This document shows positions 1 through 5,991 of a stretch of DNA of 6,485 nt, piece by piece. The notes below the pieces were generated by a model. That model was not told where the DNA came from. It did not search any database and saw only the letters and a list, made by a program, of their open reading frames with translations. How positions within the stretch are numbered: the first letter of the stretch is position 1; the number at the start of each line of letters is the position of its first letter. Made by a program: the position numbers and the translations under genes. The stretch comes from Betaproteobacteria bacterium. GTDB taxonomy: Bacteria; Pseudomonadota; Gammaproteobacteria; Burkholderiales; Casimicrobiaceae. Location of the stretch: positions 372 through 6,856 of the forward strand of contig PLYG01000278.1 of NCBI GenBank assembly GCA_003153335.1, given 5' to 3'.

Positions 1-3
1 AAA

Positions 4-384
4 TCACTGGTCCAAGGACAATATCCAGTGCATGAGTCTTCGCGCGTCCACTTCACTGATTTCGGATGCGTTGGACAACATGAACGGGTCGCGCACTTTG
101 TTTTGCCAGTGACGACCGTCGGGGCTGGCGCCAGTTCCGCCTAACACAATGCGCGTGAGCCTGTCTTCGGCCTCTTTTTGGCCGCGGTATTTTCGGGCGA
201 TGTCTTTCCAGGCCGGGGCGAACGGCAGCAGTCGGTCCGCACTCGCTTTAGGCGACTCGATGCTGTGACAAAGCGAGCAGCTCTTGTCGTTGGCGAGATT
301 GAGCATTTCTTCACGCAGCGCATCGGCGCCGTAGGCAAGCCGCTGACCGGCCGCTATAAAAAGCGCGGCAAATAAGACCCGCAT
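4..384 (-). CDS. Small periplasmic class I c-type cytochrome (mono-haem)
   Basis: This 126-residue protein is probably a soluble electron carrier of the periplasm. A hydrophobic N-terminal segment (residues 3-13) followed by AYGADA around residues 18-22 looks like a Sec signal peptide. The mature part has one haem-attachment motif, CSLCH, at residues 36-40 (Cys36 and Cys39 thioether sites, His40 proximal ligand). The likely distal ligand is Met102 in DPFMLSN. The C-terminal helix (ISEVDARRLMHWILSL) is the usual last helix of class I cytochromes c. The length is typical for a single-haem cytochrome. The ATG start has an AGGAA ribosome site 7 nt upstream, and the TGA stop lies at positions 4-6, so the gene is complete. 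It lies 45 nt downstream of the DUF2950 gene and is probably co-transcribed with it. The redox partner cannot be told from sequence. The family call is confident; the specific role is unknown. Confidence 0.88.
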   Translation of the reverse strand: MRVLFAALFIAAGQRLAYGADALREEMLNLANDKSCSLCHSIESPKASADRLLPFAPAWKDIARKYRGQKEAEDRLTRIVLGGTGASPDGRHWQNKVRDPFMLSNASEISEVDARRLMHWILSLDQ

Positions 385-391
385 TAGCTTG

Positions 392-396
392 TTCCT
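392..396 (-). promoter_or_regulatory. Ribosome binding site of the cytochrome c gene
   Basis: On the minus strand this reads AGGAA, 7 nt before the ATG at 384. It supports that start and lies in the 45-nt gap after the DUF2950 stop, so the cytochrome is translated from its own site rather than by overlap coupling. Confidence 0.6.
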
Positions 397-429
397 GGTT
401 AGGATGACAATTCCCGGTCTGCGATGGAT

Positions 430-1404
430 CTACTGCCCAGCTTGCTGCGCCTTGGCCGTTTCTCTTTGCCACGAAGCATCGGGATCGTAGCGCTCGATGG
501 TTTGCGCAACGGCCGCCGTATCGCGACCCAAGTCCTTGCTATAGACGTTGCCGTCGTGATTGACGATAAACGTCTTCACGCCTGATGCGCGATAGCGGGC
601 GGGATAGGCGGCGAGCGCGAAGCCGCCGATCATCTTGCCTTTTGCGACGTAGTCCGTTGCCCCACCCGTGGCGTGCGGGCCTTGGGCGCGCAGTATCTGA
701 AAATAGTAGCCGTGATAAGGCGCGGTGAGCGTCCCGGGCGTGTCTTCTTTCGCGGCTGCGGCAAACAGTGGCCCCATCGGACTGCGAGCTTCGCCTGGGG
801 CGGCTTCCCAATAGAGCCCATCGTGCCTGTTCGGCGTGCTGACGAAGCGCTGCGCGTAGTCGTGCCCGCTATCCTGGTCGACGGACCTGAGTGCGTATTC
901 GCGTTGTGCGTCGACGTAAGCAAGCGCCACTTGTATCGTCGACAGCTCATTGCGCCCGATGCGTCGCGCCAGCACTTCGTCGCGCCCGGCTTTGGCATCG
1001 AAATGCCATTGCCTGCCGGTCCTGACGAGCGGGAACGGAAACGGCCAACCGGTTTCGCCGAGCGCCAATGTGGCTTTGGCCTTACCTTGCAATTCGACAT
1101 GAGCGGCGCGCTCGTACGCGGCAACGAAGCGCGCCCGCCCTTGCATGTCTTCCGCCGGATCGCCAGAGTCGATGATGCGCCCGCTGCCCGGGCCGAGCAC
1201 GGCGTGCAGTGTCCCGGCGTCGTTCGCCTTGGCGGCATCGTACAAGGCCTTCACCGCGAGGTCGGGTGTTGCGAATAATCGAGGCGTGAGTTTCTCTGCG
1301 GGCCGCGGGTCGACAGCCAGCGCGGGCGTGACGACGGTGGCGAAGAGTGTGAGCACCAGACCGAGTGCGGCAGCCACCAGCGGATAGGCACGGGAGACGT
1401 TCAT
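430..1404 (-). CDS. DUF2950 family exported protein
   Basis: This 324-residue protein belongs to the DUF2950 family, whose biochemical role is not established. A signal peptide covers residues 1-30: a hydrophobic run from about residue 9, then TPALA, with cleavage likely after Ala30. It is therefore probably periplasmic or secreted. Family-typical blocks seen in order are FATPDLAVKALYDAAKAND (45-62), the GPGSGRIIDSGDP region (71-82), WPFPFPLVRTGRQWHFD (120-136), ARRIGRNELSTIQVALAYVDAQREYA (146-171), YAQRFVSTPNRHDGLYW (183-199), APYHGYYFQIL (228-238), KMIGGFALAAYPARY (257-271) and TFIVNHDGNVYSKDLG (278-293). The length is normal for the family and no frame break is seen. The ATG has only a weak upstream ribosome site. 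The gene starts 36 nt after the DUF3300 stop, and this pairing recurs in other proteobacteria. The family call is secure; no catalytic residues can be assigned. Confidence 0.9.
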   Translation of the reverse strand: MNVSRAYPLVAAALGLVLTLFATVVTPALAVDPRPAEKLTPRLFATPDLAVKALYDAAKANDAGTLHAVLGPGSGRIIDSGDPAEDMQGRARFVAAYERAAHVELQGKAKATLALGETGWPFPFPLVRTGRQWHFDAKAGRDEVLARRIGRNELSTIQVALAYVDAQREYALRSVDQDSGHDYAQRFVSTPNRHDGLYWEAAPGEARSPMGPLFAAAAKEDTPGTLTAPYHGYYFQILRAQGPHATGGATDYVAKGKMIGGFALAAYPARYRASGVKTFIVNHDGNVYSKDLGRDTAAVAQTIERYDPDASWQRETAKAQQAGQ

Positions 1405-1440
1405 GATCGAGTCTTTGCGTTCGTGGCGAATGAATTCATA

Positions 1441-2589
1441 TCAGCGGCGACGTTGACCTTGCGCCGGCGCCTGCCCGCCGCGGCCAGACGGAGCGCTCGG
1501 TTGTCCGCTCGGCCTGGGCGCCGGAGACGGCGGCGCGGACAAGCTTGCATGGCCGCGCAGCGAATAGCCTTGCACACTGCCTCGCGGCTCCGGCGACAGG
1601 GGTGACACGGCGCGCGGCGCTTGCGGGATGCCGATCGGCCGCGCGGGCTGCACGGTAAGCGGCCGCGTGCCCCCGCCTTGGAATCCGCGGTACTCCTGAC
1701 GCTGGATGACGGCGCCCGGATTTGCCGGCAGGTAGCGCTCGCGCACATTAGTCGTCGGATAAGGCACGCCGATGCGATGCGCGGGATCGTGATGCCACGG
1801 GGTGGGTCTGTCGGGAGGAACCGAGCCAGGAGGACGCGGCGGCCGAACGTTGATCTGATGCCGACGCCAATCCGGATGCACATCGTGGAAATGGGCACGC
1901 CCGACGGCAGCGCCGATACCGAACGCGAAGCCCGTGGCGATGTAGGCGAACGGTCCGTAAATCGGCGGTGGTACCCATATGAACGGCGGATACCCGGGCC
2001 ACCACCAGGGTCCGTACACAATGGCCGGATCATAAACCGGCACGTAGACCACATCGGGGTTGGTCGGCGCGATGTCGATCTCGCCGTCTTGCGTCGTGAT
2101 CTGTTGCCGCTCGTCCGAGTACAGCGTGCCGGCGGACTGCGCTTTTTGCCGCAGCTTCTGCACGGTGTCCATCACGTCGGCTTGTTGGGCGAGGAAAGCG
2201 TCGCCCAGTTTCTGTGTCCAATCGAGGTTATCGTTCATCATCGCAACGGCGGAAGGGAACGCGGCGATCGCCTTCACGCTCGCATCCCACGACTCGTTCG
2301 CCAGTGCGCTGTCGAGCGCGCTGCCGGATAACCCGGGATGTTGTTGCAGCCAGCGCTGCACTTTCACCACTTCCAGGGGATACGTGGACGCCATCAGCAC
2401 TTGGCTCAGGAGAGCGTCCGGATAGAGCGCCATCGGCGCCAGCAATTGATATAGTTCCGCTTGCGAATAGCGTGCGGGAACCGGCGCGGTTTCGGTTGGT
2501 AACGCGTTCTCGGTTTGCGCGACAGAAAATGCCGGCCAGAGCGTGACGCAAATCAATATGCCAAGAAAAAACGTGCGGTAACTGCGCAT
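1441..2589 (-). CDS. DUF3300 family exported protein with Pro/Arg/Gly-rich tail
   Basis: This 382-residue DUF3300 protein has no established function. The open frame extends upstream to a TTG at 2703 (420 residues) and includes another ATG at 2628. I chose the ATG at 2589 because it puts a standard signal peptide at the N terminus (MRSYRTFF, a hydrophobic run, then SVA with cleavage near residue 24); the longer starts bury it. The ribosome site is weak for all three. The DUF3300 domain shows LLAPMALYPDALLSQVLMAS (50-69), SVKAIAAFPSAVAMMNDNLD (104-123), LGDAFLAQQADVM (128-140), VVYVPVYDP (180-188) and the aromatic stretch YGPWWWPGYPPF (192-203). A Gly/Ala-rich hydrophobic segment follows (about 218-230, FAFGIGAAVG), which could insert in a membrane. 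From about residue 243 to the end the protein is low-complexity, rich in Pro, Arg, Gly, Gln and Ser, ending QGQRRR. It is first in a cluster with the DUF2950 and cytochrome genes. Family certain; start fairly likely. Confidence 0.87.
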   Translation of the reverse strand: MRSYRTFFLGILICVTLWPAFSVAQTENALPTETAPVPARYSQAELYQLLAPMALYPDALLSQVLMASTYPLEVVKVQRWLQQHPGLSGSALDSALANESWDASVKAIAAFPSAVAMMNDNLDWTQKLGDAFLAQQADVMDTVQKLRQKAQSAGTLYSDERQQITTQDGEIDIAPTNPDVVYVPVYDPAIVYGPWWWPGYPPFIWVPPPIYGPFAYIATGFAFGIGAAVGRAHFHDVHPDWRRHQINVRPPRPPGSVPPDRPTPWHHDPAHRIGVPYPTTNVRERYLPANPGAVIQRQEYRGFQGGGTRPLTVQPARPIGIPQAPRAVSPLSPEPRGSVQGYSLRGHASLSAPPSPAPRPSGQPSAPSGRGGQAPAQGQRRR

Positions 2590-2757
2590 AGCCTGCTGTC
2601 CATGTAAGACGACGAATAATAGATGCATGATGCGACGATAAGTGGCGCGTGCATTGATCTTAGTCAACCGATCGCCCATTCCCTCCGCACAGGTTTGTAT
2701 CAAGATGTGTCAGCCGCCGGGCTCGCGATTATCGCCGTCCCCAACAACTGTGCCCGC
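2590..2757. other. Intergenic gap between exporter operon and DUF3300 cluster
   Basis: This 168-nt stretch is the only sizeable gap in the window. After the permease TGA, the minus strand holds an 11-nt palindrome with 5-nt arms (2725-2735, GCGAT-A-ATCGC). Its loop is too small and it has no T-run, so it is not an intrinsic terminator. CGGGC and GCCCG can pair across a long loop, also without a T-run. Nearer the DUF3300 start the DNA turns more AT-rich, with a TATTAT hexamer (2616-2621) that could be a -10 box about 27 nt before the ATG. No good -35 hexamer lies 16-18 nt upstream of it. A TTGACT (about 2659-2664) is spaced too far from any good -10. A separate promoter here is plausible from gap size, but is not shown by the sequence. 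Confidence 0.4.
2616..2621 (-). promoter_or_regulatory. Weak candidate -10 box for the DUF3300 cluster
   Basis: The minus strand reads TATTAT, five of six matches to the sigma-70 -10 consensus, in a locally AT-rich patch just upstream of the chosen DUF3300 start. No matching -35 element is visible at normal spacing and there is no extended -10 TG. If used, the leader would be only about 20 nt. The call rests on this one hexamer and on the gap being the natural place for a promoter. Confidence 0.18.
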
Positions 2758-3891
2758 TCAGTCTAGTGATTTGCGGAAGCGCAGTACGGCGAGCGCAAAC
2801 AAACCGAGGCCCAGCGCTGCCAGCGCCGCCATCTGCGGCCAGAGAACGCCGATGCCGACGCCCTTGAGATAAGTGGCACGGATGATGACCAGGAAATAGC
2901 GTAGCGGATCGAGGTAAGTGAGCCACTGCAAGGCATCGGGCATGCTCGAAATCGGGAAGCTGAACCCCGAGAGAATGAACATCGGGTTGAGCACGAAGAA
3001 GTTCGACGCAAAGGCCTGTTGCTGCGTCTTGCACAGGGTCGAAATCAAGAGTCCGATGGCGAGCACGCTGAGCAGGAAGAGGCAGGTTCCGAGCAGTAGC
3101 ACCAGCGGATTGCCCTTGAAAGGTACCTGAAACCAGAGCATGCCGACCGCCGCCACGATCGACACTTCGAGCAGACCGATGAGAAAGAACGGCAGCGTCT
3201 TGCCGATGATGAACTCGATCGGCCGGATCGGTGTGACCAGAATCTGCTCGAGCGTCCCCACCTCGCGTTCGCGGACGATGGCAAAGGCGGTGAGGTTGAC
3301 GATGGTAATCAGCGTCAGCGTGCCGATCACGCCAGGAACAAAGAACCAGCGGCTGTTGAGATTGGGGTTGTACCAGTAGCGCTCCTGCAGATTGACGTGC
3401 ACCAGCGGCCGGCCGAGCGCACGGCCGGTGCGCTGTGCCAGGTCAAGCGCGTAAGCCTGGCCGAAGACGCCGGAAATCTGGCCGGCGTAACCGAGCGCGA
3501 TCAGAGCGGTGTTGGAATTGGTGCCATCGAGCAACACTTGTAGCGGCGCGCTCTGTCCCTTGCGCAACAAACCGGCAAAACCCGGCGGCACGACGATGCC
3601 AAGCTGCGCCCTGCTGCTTTCGACCGCGTCCTGCACTTGCCGGCGCCCGGTCGCGATGGCGACGAGCTTGAAGCGGCTGCTATGGACAAAATCGGCTACC
3701 AGCGCCCGGCTCTCCTGCGTCTGGTCCTGATCGAGGATAACCGTCGCCACATTGAACACTTCGAAAGTCGCGGCGTAGCCGAACAGCACCATCTGGATCA
3801 CTGGCGGCACCAACAGGCGGAAGCGCGCCGATTTGTCGCGCTTCAGTTCGAGGAACTCCTTTAGCAGTAGATGGTAGATGCGTCCGATCAT
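2758..3891 (-). CDS. ybhR: ABC-2 type exporter permease, YbhR-like
   Basis: This 377-residue inner-membrane protein is one of two transmembrane halves of an ABC-2 exporter. It has the ABC2_membrane_3 layout: a first membrane helix at about residues 24-42, a large periplasmic domain (about 45-180) containing LQVLLDGTNSNTA (117-129) and RYWYNPNLNSRWF (171-183), then a C-terminal bundle of five helices (about 184-206, 228-250, 263-285, 293-312, 347-371). The segment REREVGTLEQILVTPI (207-222) lies between helices two and three and is the expected cytoplasmic coupling helix that contacts the ATPase. WYNPNL and GTLEQ(I/L)LV resemble E. coli YbhR as I recall it, and the length fits (E. coli about 368). 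The ATG lies 7 nt after the YbhS-like stop, with no strong ribosome site, so coupling is likely. It is last in the exporter operon. In E. coli YbhFSR has been linked to drug and cation efflux; the substrate here is unknown. Confidence 0.88.
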   Translation of the reverse strand: MIGRIYHLLLKEFLELKRDKSARFRLLVPPVIQMVLFGYAATFEVFNVATVILDQDQTQESRALVADFVHSSRFKLVAIATGRRQVQDAVESSRAQLGIVVPPGFAGLLRKGQSAPLQVLLDGTNSNTALIALGYAGQISGVFGQAYALDLAQRTGRALGRPLVHVNLQERYWYNPNLNSRWFFVPGVIGTLTLITIVNLTAFAIVREREVGTLEQILVTPIRPIEFIIGKTLPFFLIGLLEVSIVAAVGMLWFQVPFKGNPLVLLLGTCLFLLSVLAIGLLISTLCKTQQQAFASNFFVLNPMFILSGFSFPISSMPDALQWLTYLDPLRYFLVIIRATYLKGVGIGVLWPQMAALAALGLGLFALAVLRFRKSLD

Positions 3892-3898
3892 GGCCGGC

Positions 3899-5035
3899 TC
3901 AATCGAGCGTCTTGCGGAAGGCGCGTGCCGCGAACACCACCATCACCATCGCGTACAGCGCCAGGCAAAGAATCGGCAACATAAGTTCGCCCCAGGGCGC
4001 GCCCTTGAGAAACAGCGCCTTGAGGATGGTCACGTAGTAGCGGCCGCTGACCAGGTAGGTGACCGCCTGTACCGCCGCCGGCATCTGATCGATCGGGAAG
4101 GCGAAACCGGAGAGCAGCGTCGTCGGCAACATGGTCAGCAACAGCGCCACCTGGCTCGCCCCGACCTGGCTGCGAATCGACACCGAGACATAGTAGCCGA
4201 TGCATAGCACCACCGTGAGGAACAGCCCGGTGGTGAAGAAGAGCGCTGCCAGCGTGCCGCGGAACGGGACGGCGAACCAGAACACCGCCAGCGCCAGGCA
4301 GATACACGCGTCGACCATGCCGACGACGAAATACGGTAGCAGCTTGCCGAGCATCAACTCCATCGGCTCGATCGGCGTCGACACCAGCAGTTCCATCGTC
4401 CCACGCTCCCACTCACGGGCGATGGTGAGCGAGGTCAGTTGCGCGCCGACGATGGCCATCACCAGGGCCACGATCCCCGGTACGATGAAGTTGCGGCTCA
4501 CCAGATCCTCGTTGAACCACACCCGCGCCTGCACCTCGACCGGCGTCAGTGTCTGTACGCTGCCACCTCTCTGCTGAATGAAGTCTAGCTGGACGTCGGC
4601 GGAATAGCCGGCGACGACAGCGCGGGCATAATTGGCGGCAAGGCTCGCAGTGTTCGAGTCGGTTGCATCGAGCAGCGCCTGCACGGTGCCCTCGCCGGTA
4701 TCAGCGAGCCCCTTCGAAAATCCGGCGGGGATCACGACGGCGAGGCGGCAACGGCCGGTGTCGAGGGCGCGCCCGATCTCGGCGTAGCTGCCGGCGAGCC
4801 CTTGCAGCGCAAAATACGGTGAGGCTGCGAAACGGTGCAGCAAGCCCTGCGAGGCCTGGCTACCCTCGCGGTCGTAGGCGCAAAGCGGGATATTTTTAAC
4901 ATCGAGGTTGATGCCATAGCCAAGCATGAACATCTGCAGCAGCGGGATCAGCAGCGCGATCATCAGGCTGCGCGGATCGCGCACGATCTGCAGGCTCTCC
5001 TTGACGACGATCGCCTTGACCCGCCGCCATCTCAC
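3899..5035 (-). CDS. ybhS: ABC-2 type exporter permease, YbhS-like
   Basis: This 378-residue permease is the second transmembrane half of the exporter. It begins with the cytoplasmic helix MRWRRVKAIVVKESLQIVRD, close to the WRRVRALCVKETRQIVRD of E. coli YbhS as I recall it. A first membrane helix follows (about 24-42, ending LGYGINLD), then a periplasmic domain (about 45-180) with ALLDATDSNTASLAANYA (120-137) and VWFNEDLVSRNFIVPG (172-187). Five more helices lie at about 184-205, 231-253, 261-285, 294-312 and 348-370. The coupling segment is REWERGTMELLVSTPIEP (207-224). It starts at GTG, overlapping the preceding TGA as GTGA. A perfect GGAGGT ribosome site 5 nt upstream fixes this start; the nearby ATG at 5030 is in another frame. 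It is a paralogue of the next permease: both end in FRK(S/T)LD. Substrate unknown. Confidence 0.9.
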   Translation of the reverse strand: MRWRRVKAIVVKESLQIVRDPRSLMIALLIPLLQMFMLGYGINLDVKNIPLCAYDREGSQASQGLLHRFAASPYFALQGLAGSYAEIGRALDTGRCRLAVVIPAGFSKGLADTGEGTVQALLDATDSNTASLAANYARAVVAGYSADVQLDFIQQRGGSVQTLTPVEVQARVWFNEDLVSRNFIVPGIVALVMAIVGAQLTSLTIAREWERGTMELLVSTPIEPMELMLGKLLPYFVVGMVDACICLALAVFWFAVPFRGTLAALFFTTGLFLTVVLCIGYYVSVSIRSQVGASQVALLLTMLPTTLLSGFAFPIDQMPAAVQAVTYLVSGRYYVTILKALFLKGAPWGELMLPILCLALYAMVMVVFAARAFRKTLD

Positions 5036-5991
5036 GACGCACCTCCCGCCTGCGGCGAACTGGCGCCGACCAGGTGCACAAAACTGTCTTCGAGCGACGG
5101 CTCGATTCGCCGCACGCGCACATTGGCAATTCCCGCCGCAGTCAAGCGTGCCAGCAGCTCGGGCGAACGCGCCGCGGCCTCATCCACCAGCGCGTGCAGC
5201 GCATTGCCGAACATCGCCACGTCAAGCACCCCGGGCGCTTTTTCGAGTTCGGCAGCGGCATCGCCAATGCGATCGCCTTCAAGCGCCAGCAGTTCGCCGC
5301 CGAGCGAGCGCTGTTTCAATTCCTGCGGCGTGCCGAGAGCGATCAGGCGGCCGCGGTTGATCAGCGCGATACGGTGGCAATACTCGGCTTCGTCCATGTA
5401 GTGTGTGCTTACCAGGACGCTGACGCCCTCTTCGCTGAGGGCGTGGATCAGATCCCAGAAGCGCCGGCGTGAGCCAGGATCGACCCCCGAGGTCGGTTCG
5501 TCGAGAAAGAGGATCGCCGGCCGATGCAGGATCGCGGCGCCGAGCGCGAGGCGCTGCTTCCACCCGCCGGCCAGGGTCGCGACGAGCGCATCCTCACGCC
5601 CGGCAAGACCCGCCATGTCGACTGCAAAATGCAGTCGCGCTGCAAAGTCGGCGCGCGGGACGCCGTAAATGCCGCCGAAGAAACGCAGGTTCTCGACCAC
5701 ACTCAAGTCGTTATAGAGCGAGAATTTCTGCGACATGTAACCGATGCGTCGGCGCACCGCCTCCGGGTCGCGCGCGACGTCGATACCGGCGACTAGCGCG
5801 CGGCCGGCACTGGGCCGCAGGAGGCCGCAGAGGATGCGGATCAGGGTCGATTTGCCGGCACCATTGGGGCCGATGAAGCCCATGATCTCGCCGCGCCCCA
5901 CGGCGAAGCTCACGCCGTCGACGGCGACGAAATCGCCGAAGCGCTTGACCAGCCCGTCGACGACGATCTGCGCCTGGCTGTCGTTCGTCAT
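5032..5991 (-). CDS. ybhF: ABC transporter ATP-binding protein (YbhF C-terminal-half type)
   Basis: This 319-residue ATPase is predicted to power the two ABC-2 permeases from the cytoplasmic side. Motifs in order: Walker A GPNGAGKST (41-49), Q-loop Gln88 in YMSQKF, signature LAGGWKQRLALG (140-151), Walker B ILFLDE (160-165, catalytic Glu165), D-loop SGVD (168-171) and H-loop His197 in VSTHYMDEAE. The Gln of the usual LSGGQ signature is Trp144, a change shared in kind by the second half of E. coli YbhF as I recall it. A C-terminal accessory domain (about 232-308) ends in EPSLEDSFVHLVG, the usual tail of drug-export ATPases of this class. The ATG overlaps the upstream TGA as TGATG and has an AAGGAG ribosome site 8 nt before it, so it is a real start. 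The stop overlaps the next gene by 4 nt. It corresponds to half of E. coli YbhF (about 578 residues with two ATPase domains), hence the symbol is approximate. Confidence 0.9.
   Translation of the reverse strand: MTNDSQAQIVVDGLVKRFGDFVAVDGVSFAVGRGEIMGFIGPNGAGKSTLIRILCGLLRPSAGRALVAGIDVARDPEAVRRRIGYMSQKFSLYNDLSVVENLRFFGGIYGVPRADFAARLHFAVDMAGLAGREDALVATLAGGWKQRLALGAAILHRPAILFLDEPTSGVDPGSRRRFWDLIHALSEEGVSVLVSTHYMDEAEYCHRIALINRGRLIALGTPQELKQRSLGGELLALEGDRIGDAAAELEKAPGVLDVAMFGNALHALVDEAAARSPELLARLTAAGIANVRVRRIEPSLEDSFVHLVGASSPQAGGAS
5041..5046 (-). promoter_or_regulatory. Perfect Shine-Dalgarno of the YbhS-like permease
   Basis: The minus strand reads GGAGGT, ending 5 nt before the GTG at 5035. It lies inside the last codons of the ATPase gene. 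It decides the GTG start over the out-of-frame ATG at 5030 and is the strongest ribosome site in the window. Confidence 0.75.

Noticed and set aside
673..1278. 201-codon open frame on the plus strand opposite the DUF2950 gene
   Set aside because: It is antisense to a clear DUF2950 gene and shows no family motif or ribosome site that would set it apart from a shadow frame.
1621..2331. 236-codon open frame on the plus strand opposite the DUF3300 gene
   Set aside because: It mirrors a well-supported DUF3300 gene, its translation is Arg/Gly-rich without recognisable domains, and long antisense frames are common in GC-rich coding DNA.
2641..2664. TTGACT as the -35 box of a sigma-70 promoter
   Set aside because: The nearest plausible -10-like sequence (TATCGT) lies about 21 nt away, too far, and the hexamer at 17 nt spacing (CACTTA) matches poorly.
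2725..2735. Palindrome GCGATTATCGC as an intrinsic terminator
   Set aside because: The stem is only 4-5 bp with almost no loop and no T-run follows on the minus strand.
5138..5149. Possible pseudogene or damaged ATPase because of the LAGGW signature
   Set aside because: Walker A, Q-loop, Walker B, D-loop and H-loop are all intact and the altered signature is typical of the second ATPase half in this family, so the gene looks functional.
4835..5401. 188-codon plus-strand frame across the ATPase/permease junction
   Set aside because: It is low-complexity (Ala/Ser/Arg-rich) and lies opposite two well-defined exporter genes.
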